NCBI GenBank assembly: GCA_027062285.1
Contig: JAMOTL010000063.1
Location: 1 to 33,069, forward strand
Origin: Nautiliaceae bacterium
GTDB taxonomy: Bacteria > Campylobacterota > Campylobacteria > Campylobacterales > Nautiliaceae
Length of the DNA: 33,069 bases
Reading direction: 5' to 3'
Shown here piece after piece: positions 13,557 to 22,003 of this stretch. The notes below the pieces were generated by a model that did not search any database, was not told the origin of the DNA, and was given only the letters and a program-made list of their open reading frames with translations. The translations under genes and the position numbers were made by a program. How positions within the stretch are numbered: position 1 is the stretch's first letter; every line of letters begins with the position of its first letter.

Positions 13557-14096
13557 ATGATTATTTCGGCCGGTAATGAAGAAATTTTTAGTTTTGCTAC
13601 TCCAATAGGTGTAGGATTAATTGAAAGTACGATAAATCTCACTAGGATTTGTCTGTTTAAAAAACCTGATTTTTTAATTTTTGTGGGAAGTGCAGGAAGC
13701 TATGGAAGATTAAAAATCTTTGATATAGTAGAAAGTAAAAGCGCTTCTAATATTGAGCACTGCTTTTTTAAAAAAAAGTGTTACTCACCAATAGAAAACA
13801 TGATTTCAATTGATGATGTTTCACGTGGAACAATAATAAACTCTTCAAATTATATTACGACATCAAGTTTAATCTCAAAAGCTTATTTACATATAGGAAT
13901 AGACGCAGAAAATATGGAATTTTTTTCTGTATTAAAAGTGGCAAAAGAATTTGGAATACCTGTAAAAGGAATTTTTATCATTACTAATTATTGTAATGAA
14001 AATGCACATAATGATTATTTGACAAATATAAAAATAGCAAAAGAAAAATTAATCAAATATTTAGAAAACAAAAAAATCATAAAGGAAATAAAATGA
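13557..14096 (+). CDS. Nucleoside phosphorylase-like protein (PNP/UDP/MTAN superfamily), 179 aa
   Basis: The core resembles the PNP_UDP_1 superfamily: [24 protein letters not shown] at the start, [11 protein letters not shown] (glycine-rich nucleoside/phosphate loop), [29 protein letters not shown] (the conserved glutamate region) and a terminal catalytic-loop-like NENAHNDY. At 179 residues it is shorter than MTAN (about 230) and may be a divergent or reduced member, so the substrate is not certain. It sits between the exported-protein gene and rlmN, overlapping rlmN by 4 bases (ATGA). A gene in the same place (between ksgA and rlmN) is, as I recall, present in Campylobacter. A second parS site lies inside it and encodes DVSRGT. 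Confidence 0.7.
   Translation: MIISAGNEEIFSFATPIGVGLIESTINLTRICLFKKPDFLIFVGSAGSYGRLKIFDIVESKSASNIEHCFFKKKCYSPIENMISIDDVSRGTIINSSNYITTSSLISKAYLHIGIDAENMEFFSVLKVAKEFGIPVKGIFIITNYCNENAHNDYLTNIKIAKEKLIKYLENKKIIKEIK
13817..13832 (-). promoter_or_regulatory. parS centromere site 2, inside a coding region
   Basis: TGTTTCACGTGGAACA is the exact reverse complement of site 1, centred 287 bp downstream and so in inverted orientation. It lies within the phosphorylase-like gene, so the protein sequence DVSRGT is constrained by the DNA site. A 16-base exact repeat pairing with a known consensus is very unlikely by chance. Confidence 0.92.
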
Positions 14097-15178
14097 AAAA
14101 ATGCTTTATGGATTATCTGCCTGAAGAACTTTTAGAAATGGGTATACAACCTAAGTTTAGAGTAAAGCAATTATATAATTGGGTTTATAGAAAATATGTA
14201 GATGATTTTGAAAAAATGACAAATTTACCAAAAGATTTAAGAGAAAAACTAAAAGAAGAATTTTACGTTAATCCTCTTGAACTTGTAAATCACGAAATAG
14301 CAAGTGACGGAACCGAAAAATTTTTATTTAAACTACATGATAATCATACAGTTGAGACGGTACTTATTAAAATGAAAGACGAAAGAATAGAAAACGGTAA
14401 AAAAAAGGAAGCAAAATACACCGTATGTGTATCAACTCAAGTAGGATGTAAAGTGGGATGTGCTTTTTGTCTAACAGCCAAAGGAGGATTTGTGAGAAAT
14501 TTAACTCCGGGTGAAATAGTGGCGCAAGTATGGTTTATGAAAAAATTTAAAAATTTTGATGAAAATAAAGCTTTAAATGTCGTATATATGGGAATGGGCG
14601 AACCTTTAGACAATTATGACAATATGGTAAAAGCTATCAAAATAATAGCACATCCTGACGGACTTAATATTTCACCTAAAAGACAAACAATCTCCACATC
14701 AGGAATTGCTCCGAAAATTAAAAAATTAGGAAAAGAAAATTTAGGAGTTAATTTAGCTATTTCTTTACATGCGGTTGATGATGAATTAAGAGAAGAGCTT
14801 ATTCCTCTTAATAAAGCGTATAATATTCAAAGTGTTATAGATGCTGTTAGAGAATTTCCGATAGATAAAAGAAAAAAAGTTATGTTCGAATATCTTGTAA
14901 TTAAAGACGTAAACGATGATATCAAATCAGCAAAAAAATTAGTAAAATTATTAAATGGAATTCCAAGTAAAGTAAATTTAATTTATTTTAACCCCTATCC
15001 TGGAAGTCCTTATAAAAGACCTGATGAAGAAACTATGAAAAAATTTCAGCGTTTCTTGCTTGATAGAGGAATCACCTGTACCATAAGAGAGAGTAAGGGT
15101 ATTGATATAAGCGCTGCTTGCGGACAACTTAGAGAAAAAGAACTAAAAAATTGTACTTCACCTGAATTTAAGGAATAA
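14093..15178 (+). CDS. rlmN: 23S rRNA/tRNA adenine-C2 methyltransferase RlmN
   Basis: A radical SAM methyltransferase making m2A2503 in 23S rRNA and m2A37 in some tRNAs. The iron-sulfur motif is C119, C123, C126 (GCKVGCAFC), embedded in [22 protein letters not shown]. The two mechanistic cysteines are C112 and C343 (ISAACGQL). Length 361 is normal. It is coupled to the upstream phosphorylase-like gene by ATGA and followed 3 bases later by the DUF3343 gene. In H. pylori rlmN also lies close to rnj and ksgA (from memory), which supports vertical inheritance of this block. Confidence 0.96.
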   Translation: MKKCFMDYLPEELLEMGIQPKFRVKQLYNWVYRKYVDDFEKMTNLPKDLREKLKEEFYVNPLELVNHEIASDGTEKFLFKLHDNHTVETVLIKMKDERIENGKKKEAKYTVCVSTQVGCKVGCAFCLTAKGGFVRNLTPGEIVAQVWFMKKFKNFDENKALNVVYMGMGEPLDNYDNMVKAIKIIAHPDGLNISPKRQTISTSGIAPKIKKLGKENLGVNLAISLHAVDDELREELIPLNKAYNIQSVIDAVREFPIDKRKKVMFEYLVIKDVNDDIKSAKKLVKLLNGIPSKVNLIYFNPYPGSPYKRPDEETMKKFQRFLLDRGITCTIRESKGIDISAACGQLREKELKNCTSPEFKE

Positions 15179-15180
15179 AG

Positions 15181-15519
15181 ATGGCAGAACTAAAATATTT
15201 ACCAGCAGGAATAAGATTACATCTAAAAGAAATAATTTATAAATTAACGGATGATCTAAGTAAATATTATTATTTTCATTTCGAAGATATTCCAACAGGA
15301 TTAAAAGCGGAAAAAATATTAAAAAGGGAAAATATAAAAACAATACCTACTCCTAATGAAATATTTGAAGACTGTGGAGTAACGATATTGACAACGGAAA
15401 AAGACGTTATTAAAAAAATCCTTGATAAAGAAAAAATTAAATATGAAATTTGGGTTATGGAAAATAAAAAATATAAAAAAATAGAAGGAAATTTAACAGC
15501 AAAAAGCTGTAATATTTAA
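15181..15519 (+). CDS. DUF3343-like protein (putative Se/S carrier-like), 112 aa
   Basis: Residues about 29-70, YYYFHFEDIPTGLKAEKILK then TIPTPNEIFEDCGVTIL, match DUF3343: a beta strand, an A-x-K-A-E-k-x-L helix and a P.P..i...CG. active-site-like motif, with C65 as the conserved cysteine. DUF3343 proteins are often linked to selenium or sulfur delivery (YedF-type neighbours), but this is not proven. The N-terminal ~28 residues are extra compared with typical 70-90-residue members. It starts 2 bases after the rlmN stop and ends with a 4-base convergent overlap with the SurA-like gene. Confidence 0.75.
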   Translation: MAELKYLPAGIRLHLKEIIYKLTDDLSKYYYFHFEDIPTGLKAEKILKRENIKTIPTPNEIFEDCGVTILTTEKDVIKKILDKEKIKYEIWVMENKKYKKIEGNLTAKSCNI

Positions 15520-16337
15520 TCTTTATATATCTTTATATCTGCTTGATTTTTAATCTTAGCAAAATATTCTTTTAAAATTCTATCTCTTTTTTCTTTTATA
15601 AGTCTATTAGCAATAATATTTTTTACCTTATTTAAAGGAAGTAAAATTTTTCCGTCTTTTCTAGCAATATAATATGTAACAAATGCCGTTCCGTTATTTA
15701 TGATAGGTGTAAATTCCCCTACTTTTGTATTTTTAAAAAGATATATTAGATTTACAGGAATTTCATCGTATTCGAATACCTGAGTTTTTGTAACTATATT
15801 ATTATTCGATAAGAACGGCGATTTTTTAATTTTTTCGAGTTTTTGAGGATCTTTAGAAAAATAAGCCACTACTTGAATAGTCTTAAAAGTAGTAAATTCA
15901 TCCTTATGATTTTCATAAAAATTATTAATTTCTTCATCACTGATTCTCAATTTTGAATTTACTATTTGAGAAAAAAGTTTTTCTTTTAAAAGATTATCTT
16001 TTATTTGTGATTTTACTTTATTAAGCTCACCTCTTTGCTGAAGATAGCTTTTAAATTCAAAAAGGCTCATACCGTTTTTTTGAGCAATTTTTTCCATGGC
16101 GTTTTCCACATCAAAATCATCAACTGAAATACCTCTTTTTTTAATTTCACTCTCTAAAATTTTTTTATCTATCAGATAATTTAACGCCTGTTGAGGAGTC
16201 ATTTTAAGAGTTTGAAAAGTTTTTGAAATATCATAACTTGTAATAGGTTCACCGTTTACGCTTGCCACAACCCTATCAACTATTTTAGCTTGTAATAAAG
16301 AAGCGGCTATTAATCCAACTATTAAAATTTTTTTCAT
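15516..16337 (-). CDS. Periplasmic SurA-like peptidylprolyl isomerase/chaperone, 273 aa
   Basis: A signal peptide (MKKILIVGLIAASLLQA, about 1-17) precedes a SurA N-terminal domain, IVDRVVASVNGEPITSYDISKTF, with the four-helix chaperone pattern to about residue 140. A reduced PpiC-like (parvulin) region follows (about 143-235) and then a C-terminal helix. Such proteins, including Campylobacter PEB4, help outer-membrane protein folding; I cannot tell whether the isomerase activity is kept, because the parvulin region is divergent. It lies 9 bases after marR on the same strand and likely shares its regulated promoter, suggesting envelope-stress control. Confidence 0.78.
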   Translation of the reverse strand: MKKILIVGLIAASLLQAKIVDRVVASVNGEPITSYDISKTFQTLKMTPQQALNYLIDKKILESEIKKRGISVDDFDVENAMEKIAQKNGMSLFEFKSYLQQRGELNKVKSQIKDNLLKEKLFSQIVNSKLRISDEEINNFYENHKDEFTTFKTIQVVAYFSKDPQKLEKIKKSPFLSNNNIVTKTQVFEYDEIPVNLIYLFKNTKVGEFTPIINNGTAFVTYYIARKDGKILLPLNKVKNIIANRLIKEKRDRILKEYFAKIKNQADIKIYKD

Positions 16338-16346
16338 AATTTTCCT

Positions 16347-16763
16347 TTAAAAATTATCTCTAATTAATGATAGTTTTTCTATCAAACATTTAAATTCTTC
16401 CTCACTTACCAAGTTTTTTATTTTATTATTAAATTCTACAGCTACTTTTTCCGCTTTTTTCATATTTTCATATCCTTTTTCAGTTAAAACGATTTTATAT
16501 GACTTGGCATTTATTTTTTCTTTTTTAATAAAATCTTTTGTTTCTAAAGAACTTATAATTCTTGTAATATTAGCTCTGTCTCTTCCTAAAATTTCAGCTA
16601 TTTTGCTTGGCATAAGCTCTCCGATTTCATCAATTAATTTCAAAACACCAAATTGCTCCGAACTTAAATCATATTTTTTTATAGCACTGTTAAATTTTTT
16701 TCTTAAAGTGTTTAATGTAGTAGTAAGTGCAAATCCGAGAGATTCATCTATACTCAATTGCAT
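16347..16763 (-). CDS. MarR-family transcriptional regulator, 138 aa
   Basis: A winged helix of the MarR type: FGVLKLIDEIGELMPSKIAEILGRDRANITRIISSLETKDFIKKEKINAKSYKIVLTEKGYENMKK contains the recognition helix and the D-x-R-wing region. N- and C-terminal helices form the dimer interface. The spacer upstream has a perfect 8-bp inverted repeat over the start point and the Shine-Dalgarno site, typical autorepression. The operon partner is the SurA-like periplasmic chaperone, so its ligand or stress signal may concern the envelope. The signal is unknown. Confidence 0.88.
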   Translation of the reverse strand: MQLSIDESLGFALTTTLNTLRKKFNSAIKKYDLSSEQFGVLKLIDEIGELMPSKIAEILGRDRANITRIISSLETKDFIKKEKINAKSYKIVLTEKGYENMKKAEKVAVEFNNKIKNLVSEEEFKCLIEKLSLIRDNF

Positions 16764-16769
16764 ATAAAT

Positions 16770-16797
16770 CCTTAAAAGGTAATTTTAAGGAATTATA
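16770..16797 (-). promoter_or_regulatory. marR promoter and palindromic operator
   Basis: CCTTAAAA (16770-16777) and TTTTAAGG (16783-16790) form a perfect 8-bp inverted repeat with a 5-base centre. The minus-strand -10 TATAAT lies directly upstream at 16797-16792. The repeat therefore covers the transcript start and includes AAGG of the marR Shine-Dalgarno site (16773-16769). This geometry implies autorepression by the encoded MarR protein. Confidence 0.7.
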
Positions 16798-16822
16798 CTA
16801 TAAAGAAGAAAAAAAGAAGAAA

Positions 16823-17341
16823 TTAGTTAGCCGCAGCTTCTTTAAGTGCTGCTAAAGCCGCTTCGTAGTTCGGTTCTTCCGTAATTTCAGGAACAAGCTC
16901 TTTATATGTTACTTTTCCATCTTTTCCTACAACAAATACAGCTCTTGCGCTCAATCCTCTAAGTGGTCCCTCAGCAATTAGTATTCCGTATTGAGTTGAG
17001 AAACATTTTTCTCTGTAATCACTTAATACTTGAAGATTTTCAACCCCTTCAGTAGAACAAAATCTTTTTGCTGCGAATGGTAAATCCATTGAAACTACAC
17101 AAACAACAGCATTTTCTACATTTGCCGCTTCTTCATTGAATTTTCTGGTTTCCATCGCACATACAGGCGTATCAAGACTCGGCACGGCAATAATTAATTG
17201 TGCTATACCTTGAGCTCCACCAATAGTTACTTCTTCAAGTGAGCTGTTTGGTAAAGTTACAACCGGTGCTTTATCTCCTACGTTTACTTGATTTCCGTAA
17301 AGTGCTACGTCATTACCTTTTAATTTTGTTAATGTTGGCAT
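16823..17341 (-). CDS. tpx: Thiol peroxidase Tpx, 172 aa
   Basis: A 2-Cys atypical peroxiredoxin that reduces peroxides with thioredoxin in the periplasm or cytoplasm. Peroxidatic C61 lies in SLDTPVCAMETRKFNEEA and resolving C95 in KRFCSTEG; VGDKAPVVTLPN is the family start. I place the start at 17341, because GGAGG precedes that ATG with correct spacing and the family begins there. The longer frame to 17371 adds nine residues with no support. It is monocistronic by position, and a 15-base perfect palindrome lies upstream near the predicted promoter, suggesting redox or peroxide regulation. Its presence fits an anaerobe needing peroxide defence. Confidence 0.95.
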   Translation of the reverse strand: MPTLTKLKGNDVALYGNQVNVGDKAPVVTLPNSSLEEVTIGGAQGIAQLIIAVPSLDTPVCAMETRKFNEEAANVENAVVCVVSMDLPFAAKRFCSTEGVENLQVLSDYREKCFSTQYGILIAEGPLRGLSARAVFVVGKDGKVTYKELVPEITEEPNYEAALAALKEAAAN

Positions 17342-17417
17342 GATGCCTCCTTTTTTATAGCAGTGTAACAAAAAGAAAATAAATAAAAAAGACTATTATT
17401 ATCTCTTTTTAAAGAAT

Positions 17418-17432
17418 GTTACAAATTGTAAC
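17418..17432. promoter_or_regulatory. Palindrome in the tpx upstream region
   Basis: GTTACAAATTGTAAC is a perfect 7-bp inverted repeat around a single base, about 77 bases before the tpx ATG. Read towards tpx, its second half supplies TTGTAA, 17 bases from a TAATAA element, so it would overlap the -35. A partial copy (TGTAACA) appears at 17361-17367. It does not match the PerR or Fur box pattern closely, and the regulator is unknown. Confidence 0.5.
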
Positions 17433-17453
17433 TATAACTTTACAAAAATTATT

Positions 17454-18191
17454 TTAATCAGCTGTAATCGCTTTAAAAGTTTCCTTTACTTTGCCTTTAA
17501 AATAAAGTCTTCCGTTTCTTAAAGAAACATTAAGTTCTTCTTGGCTTTTTGGATAAACTTTCACAGAATTGTCTATCAACCCATTATCTCTTGCCGTTAA
17601 AAAAGAAGCACACATACCTGTCCCGCAAGCTAGAGTTTCATCTTCAACCCCTCTTTCATAAGTTCTTACAAAAAGTTTCCCCTCTTTTACCTCAGCCCAG
17701 TTTACGTTTGCGTTATATTTATATCTTAAATCCCTAGCTAATTTCTTATCAAAATTTTCTATACTTTCCATAATCACTATATGAGGAACCCCGGTATCAT
17801 AGATTTTAAATTTTTTTCCAAAATCCTCATATTCTCCTATGAATTTATAAGGAGTCAGTTGAGACTCAACCAAATCCCCGTCGACCTCCGCTTCAATCAC
17901 TCCGGCAAGCGTTAAAAACTTCATTTTTTTTGAAGCTAATCCTTGCGTATAGGCATAATGTGCAGCCGCCCTGCTTCCGTTTCCGCACATTTCAGCCTCG
18001 CTTCCGTCGGCATTGTAAAATTGCCACTCAAAATCATATTCATTATGAGGAAGTATTACAATTAATCCGTCAGCCCCTACTCCGTTTTGTCTGTCACAAA
18101 GTGTTTTTGCCAATTCACTTCTATTCTTTTTTTTAAATGTATGAAAAATTACAAAATCATTACCGCTTGCGCTGTATTTACTAACTACCAT
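17454..18191 (-). CDS. dapF: Diaminopimelate epimerase
   Basis: Converts LL- to meso-diaminopimelate for lysine and peptidoglycan. The two catalytic cysteines are C69 (DGSEAEMCGNGSRAAA) and C189 (ETLACGTGMCAS); KYSASGNDFV is the family start. Length 245 is normal. The start overlaps the end of the GGDEF-EAL gene by 11 bases on the same strand, so it is translated from within that transcript. A separate promoter inside the upstream gene is possible but not obvious. Confidence 0.95.
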   Translation of the reverse strand: MVVSKYSASGNDFVIFHTFKKKNRSELAKTLCDRQNGVGADGLIVILPHNEYDFEWQFYNADGSEAEMCGNGSRAAAHYAYTQGLASKKMKFLTLAGVIEAEVDGDLVESQLTPYKFIGEYEDFGKKFKIYDTGVPHIVIMESIENFDKKLARDLRYKYNANVNWAEVKEGKLFVRTYERGVEDETLACGTGMCASFLTARDNGLIDNSVKVYPKSQEELNVSLRNGRLYFKGKVKETFKAITAD

Positions 18192-20244
18192 TATTCTCCT
18201 TTAAATATTTCTCTTCGAACTCTCTCGCTTCAATAGGAGGAGAGTAATAATAACCCTGAACGTAATCACACCCGTGAGAAAAAACAAAATCTCTTTGAAT
18301 TTTATTTTCTACTCCTTCGGCAATAACTTTAAGATTCATATTTTTTGCCAATGAAATTATTGTTTTAGTTATCATTACATCGTCTTTATCATCCGGGATA
18401 TCTTTTATAAAACTTCTGTCTATTTTAAGTTTGGATACGGGGAGTTTTTTTAAATAACTAAGTGACGAATAGCCCGTTCCGAAATCATCAATATTTATAT
18501 TTATACCAAGATTTCTTATTTTTTCCAACATCGCAATAGATGTTTGAGGATCTTTCATTATGCTTTCTTCCGTAACTTCTATATTTAGATTATCAGGATT
18601 AAAATTATTTTTTTCTATAATTTCTTTTAAATGAGTGGCAAAATCGGTTTTTTCAAGCTGATACATAGTAACATTACAAGATAAAACACCGGGCTTGTAT
18701 CCCATATTTTTCCATGCATTATATTGTTTAATGGCTTTTTCTATAATAAATAAATCTATTTTATCGATAAGCCCCATTTCTATAGCCAACGGAATAAATT
18801 CAAAAGGAGGTATTTTTCGTCCGTTTTTTATCCATCTTACAAGTACTTCACTACCGTAAAGATTATCGTTTTTATCTATTTGAGGTTGAAAAAAAGGAAT
18901 TAATTCATCCTGTTTTAAAGCTTCATATAAATCATTTTTTAAATTAATTCTTTTTTTAGCCAATTCACTTAATGTTTTAGTAAAAAACTCAAATCTGTCT
19001 TTTCCCTTACGTTTGGCGCTATACATAGCGTTATCGGCATTTTTTATTATCTCTTCTACATTTTCTCCGTCTCTTGGTATAAGCGCTATTCCTATACTTC
19101 CTGAAATATGATGGGTATGTTCTCCCAATTTAATAGGTTCTTTTATTTCTTTTAAAATTCTTTGAGCGATTTCTATCACCATACTTTCTTGATCTATATC
19201 TTTCAAAAACACTAAAAATTCATCACCTCCGAATCTACTTATAAAATCTGTCTCTCTCACCACTCTTTTAAGTCTTTTGGCAATTTCTTTTAATGTTTCG
19301 TCGCCGTATTTATGTCCTAATGAATCGTTTATTTCTTTAAATCCGTCAATATCTATAAATAAAACGGCTCCTAAATCCTTTTTTCTTTTTATGTAAAATA
19401 TCTCTTTTTGTAACAAACTCTCAAAATAACTTTTACTTAAAAGTCCGGTAAGAGAATCATAATTCGCCCTTTTAAAAAGTTTTTCTTTTTCGGTTTTTAA
19501 CTCTTTTTCATATTGTAAAAATAATTTCCTAACCCAAAATGACAATATAAGTAAAACCGATATCATTACCGCTAAAATAAGTAACGACAAATAAAAAATA
19601 TTCCGTATCAAAGTTTTATAAAGTTTTTGATGCTCTTCTTGCTTTTTTAAAAGTTTTTTATCCAGATAATCAAGATATACTCCGTTACCAAGGTAAATTC
19701 CAAGAGGTTTATAAACTTTCAGATAAGAGATTTTTTCAAGAGGCTGTTTGCCGCTCGGATTATATGCCCAATATTTTGCATATGTCCCCTCGGGATGCTC
19801 TAAAGCCTTTTTGGTTAAAAGCTGAACGATTTTGACATTATTTCTCTGAAGATTCCATCTATTGACACCTATTAATTTATGATTCGGATGATAAATTGTA
19901 TTTCCTTTAAAATCCATTACGAAAATATACCCTTTTTCACCCCATTTGAGCTTATCTAAAATATCAGGGAGTATTTTTAGCGTTTTTGTTTTAGGGTCAG
20001 GAGAATTGATATTGTTTTTATATAAAGCGTCTATAATATTGTAAGCAATATTTGTTCTTTGTTTTGTAATTTGTTTAAGATTTTCCATAAATTCTTCTGT
20101 TATTATCTCTTTTTGTTTGTCAAAATTGTTTTTTATAGTTAAATAGGTAATAAAAGATATAAGAATTACAGTAACAACAAGCCCTGAAAGAGGCAAGCCT
20201 ATTATTAATTTTGGAATATGTTTAGAATAAATTCTTTTCATCAT
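18181..20244 (-). CDS. Membrane-bound GGDEF-EAL cyclic-di-GMP protein with Cache-type sensor, 687 aa
   Basis: Turns over the second messenger c-di-GMP. Domain order: a transmembrane helix (about 12-37); an extracytoplasmic Cache-like sensor (about 60-200, with WGEKGYIFVMDFKGNTIYHP); a second helix (about 213-237); GGDEF (262-420) with intact GGDEF at 339-343 and inhibitory R330-x-x-D333; and EAL (about 435-675). The EAL motif reads EVL (466-468), but N524, E556, DDFGTG (586-591), K607 and E643 look intact, so phosphodiesterase activity is possible. Both activities may be regulated in turn. The start is at 20244 (AAAGGAGTTTATATG); upstream in-frame codons to 20322 lack support. The Cache domain probably senses a small ligand. 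Confidence 0.92.
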   Translation of the reverse strand: MMKRIYSKHIPKLIIGLPLSGLVVTVILISFITYLTIKNNFDKQKEIITEEFMENLKQITKQRTNIAYNIIDALYKNNINSPDPKTKTLKILPDILDKLKWGEKGYIFVMDFKGNTIYHPNHKLIGVNRWNLQRNNVKIVQLLTKKALEHPEGTYAKYWAYNPSGKQPLEKISYLKVYKPLGIYLGNGVYLDYLDKKLLKKQEEHQKLYKTLIRNIFYLSLLILAVMISVLLILSFWVRKLFLQYEKELKTEKEKLFKRANYDSLTGLLSKSYFESLLQKEIFYIKRKKDLGAVLFIDIDGFKEINDSLGHKYGDETLKEIAKRLKRVVRETDFISRFGGDEFLVFLKDIDQESMVIEIAQRILKEIKEPIKLGEHTHHISGSIGIALIPRDGENVEEIIKNADNAMYSAKRKGKDRFEFFTKTLSELAKKRINLKNDLYEALKQDELIPFFQPQIDKNDNLYGSEVLVRWIKNGRKIPPFEFIPLAIEMGLIDKIDLFIIEKAIKQYNAWKNMGYKPGVLSCNVTMYQLEKTDFATHLKEIIEKNNFNPDNLNIEVTEESIMKDPQTSIAMLEKIRNLGININIDDFGTGYSSLSYLKKLPVSKLKIDRSFIKDIPDDKDDVMITKTIISLAKNMNLKVIAEGVENKIQRDFVFSHGCDYVQGYYYSPPIEAREFEEKYLKENNGS

Positions 20245-20300
20245 ATAAACTCCTTTTTCGGTATTAATGTATCGGAATTTCCTTAATTTACTTAATATGA

Positions 20301-20306
20301 TATAAT
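20301..20306 (+). promoter_or_regulatory. -10 element of kdsA-ribH-nusB
   Basis: TATAAT preceded by TGA (an extended -10, as at the gyrB promoter), 19 bases before the kdsA ATG. No good -35 is seen. The divergent GGDEF-EAL gene starts 81 bases away. Confidence 0.6.
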
Positions 20307-20325
20307 CACATAAAAAAGGCAAAAG

Positions 20326-21126
20326 ATGATTTTAATAGCAGGGCCTTGCGTCATAGAAAGTAAAGAGCAGATTTTTAAAATAGCCGAATATTTAAAACCT
20401 TATAACGAAAAATATGATTTTTATTTTAAAGCGAGTTACGATAAGGCAAACAGAACTTCCCTTGATAGTTACAGAGGTCCCGGCATAGATAAGGGACTTG
20501 AAATATTAAACGAAGTAAAAGAAAAGTTCGGTTATAAACTTTTAACAGATGTCCATGAAACATGGCAGGTAAAAAAAGCAGCAGAAGTTGTAGATGTTTT
20601 ACAAATTCCGGCATTTTTATGTCGTCAGACGGATTTATTGGTGGAAGCCGCAAAAACAGATAAAATAGTAAACATTAAAAAAGGCCAGTTTATGAATCCG
20701 GCCGATATGAAATATTCGGTTTTGAAAGTTCTTAAAACCAGAGGATGTGATGAGGTAAATTACGAAAATTCAAAAAAACACGGTGTATGGCTGACGGAAA
20801 GAGGAACTACATTTGGATATGGAAACTTGGTAGTGGATATGAGAAGTCTCTATATTATGAGAGATTTTGCTCCTGTAATTTTTGATGCCACACATGCGGT
20901 CCAGATGCCAGGCGGTGCTGGCGGAAAAAGCAGCGGAAAAAGAGAATACGTACCCGTACTCTCTCGCGCAGCCGCAGCAGTGGGAATTGACGGATTTTTC
21001 TTTGAGACACACTATGATCCGGATAATGCGTTAAGCGACGGACCGAATATGATTACCCCGCAGATGCTTGAAGAAATTACAAACGATATAGAGTGTATAA
21101 ATAATTGCGTGAAGGAGAAAAAATGA
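20326..21126 (+). CDS. kdsA: 3-deoxy-8-phosphooctulonate (KDO-8-P) synthase
   Basis: Condenses arabinose-5-phosphate with phosphoenolpyruvate to make KDO-8-P for lipopolysaccharide, so the organism has a Gram-negative outer membrane. [11 protein letters not shown] is the family start; [38 protein letters not shown] and [10 protein letters not shown] are typical. Length 266 is normal. A Cys at the N-terminal metal site would indicate the metal-dependent type; the GPCV motif supplies it (C8). It is followed by ribH with an ATGA overlap. Confidence 0.96.
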   Translation: MILIAGPCVIESKEQIFKIAEYLKPYNEKYDFYFKASYDKANRTSLDSYRGPGIDKGLEILNEVKEKFGYKLLTDVHETWQVKKAAEVVDVLQIPAFLCRQTDLLVEAAKTDKIVNIKKGQFMNPADMKYSVLKVLKTRGCDEVNYENSKKHGVWLTERGTTFGYGNLVVDMRSLYIMRDFAPVIFDATHAVQMPGGAGGKSSGKREYVPVLSRAAAAVGIDGFFFETHYDPDNALSDGPNMITPQMLEEITNDIECINNCVKEKK

Positions 21127-21587
21127 AAGTATATGAAGGAAGTTTACAGCTTGAAGGCAGTGAAAAAGTCGCGATTATAGCCAGCAGGTTTAACCATTTG
21201 ATTACGGATAGACTGATTGAAGGTGCAAAAGACGCTTTTTTAAGAAACGGGGGTAAAGAAGAGAATCTCGAACTTATTTTAGTACCGGGAGCATTTGAGA
21301 TTCCTTTCGCATTAAAAAGAGCTCTGAAAAAAGATTTGTTTGACGGAATAGTGTGCCTTGGAGCAGTTATTAGAGGAGCCACTCCTCATTTTGATTACGT
21401 AGCAGCAGAAGCTACAAAAGGTATAGCTAACGCTACTTTACAATACGATACGCCTGTAACATTTGGGCTACTTACAACAGACACAATAGAACAGGCAATA
21501 GAAAGAGCCGGAACAAAAGCAGGAAACAAAGGTTTTGAGGCTATGCTCGGACTAATTGAAATGATTAATCTTTATAAGGAATTTTAA
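21123..21587 (+). CDS. ribH: 6,7-dimethyl-8-ribityllumazine synthase
   Basis: The penultimate step of riboflavin synthesis; it forms capsid-like oligomers. Motifs: [13 protein letters not shown] at the start, [23 protein letters not shown] with catalytic H89, and [12 protein letters not shown] start at 21123, with AAGGAG at 21112-21117 and ATGA overlapping the kdsA stop; a longer frame from 21105 has no support. Length is 154 residues. It overlaps nusB by one base (TAATG), a common ribH-nusB pairing in bacteria. Confidence 0.96.
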   Translation: MKVYEGSLQLEGSEKVAIIASRFNHLITDRLIEGAKDAFLRNGGKEENLELILVPGAFEIPFALKRALKKDLFDGIVCLGAVIRGATPHFDYVAAEATKGIANATLQYDTPVTFGLLTTDTIEQAIERAGTKAGNKGFEAMLGLIEMINLYKEF

Positions 21588-22003
21588 TGGCAACTATAAC
21601 ACATGCAAGAGAAGCCGTAATCCAAACGCTTTATGCGCTTGAACAAGGAAACGATGAAGCGGTAAAACAGTTTGACGAACTTTTAAAAGAAAAAAAAATC
21701 AAAGGCTCAAAAGCCGAGTTCGCTAAAAAACTTTTAAACGGAATCTTAGAACATTTAGACGAAATAGACGAAATTATAAAAGACCATCTGATAGACTGGA
21801 GTTTTGACAGACTCGATAAAGTTGATAAACAGATTTTAAGACTTGGCGTATATGAACTAAAATATACCGATACGCCTTTTCAAATAGTAATAGACGAAGC
21901 CGTAAAAATAGCAAAAAACTTCTCTGAAGATAAAGCAAAAAGCTTTATTAACGGGATTCTTGACAGAGTGGCAAAAGAAATAAGGGAAGAATCGAAAAAA
22001 TAA
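21587..22003 (+). CDS. nusB: Transcription antitermination factor NusB
   Basis: Binds boxA RNA with NusE/S10 in rRNA antitermination. The all-helical signature is clear: AREAVIQTLYALEQGNDEA near the start, DWSFDRLDKVDKQILRLGVYEL, TPFQIVIDEAVKIAKNFS and KSFINGILDRVAKE. Length 138 is normal. It ends the kdsA-ribH-nusB unit with a hairpin formed around its stop codon. Confidence 0.95.
   Translation: MATITHAREAVIQTLYALEQGNDEAVKQFDELLKEKKIKGSKAEFAKKLLNGILEHLDEIDEIIKDHLIDWSFDRLDKVDKQILRLGVYELKYTDTPFQIVIDEAVKIAKNFSEDKAKSFINGILDRVAKEIREESKK

Noticed and set aside
17342-17371. Longer tpx start at 17371
   Set aside because: It has no ribosome binding site in front, the extra nine residues do not match the family, and GGAGG fits the ATG at 17341.
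20245-20322. Longer start for the GGDEF-EAL gene
   Set aside because: The 26 extra residues overlap the promoter of kdsA and lack a Shine-Dalgarno site; the double ATG at 20244/20241 has AGGAG.
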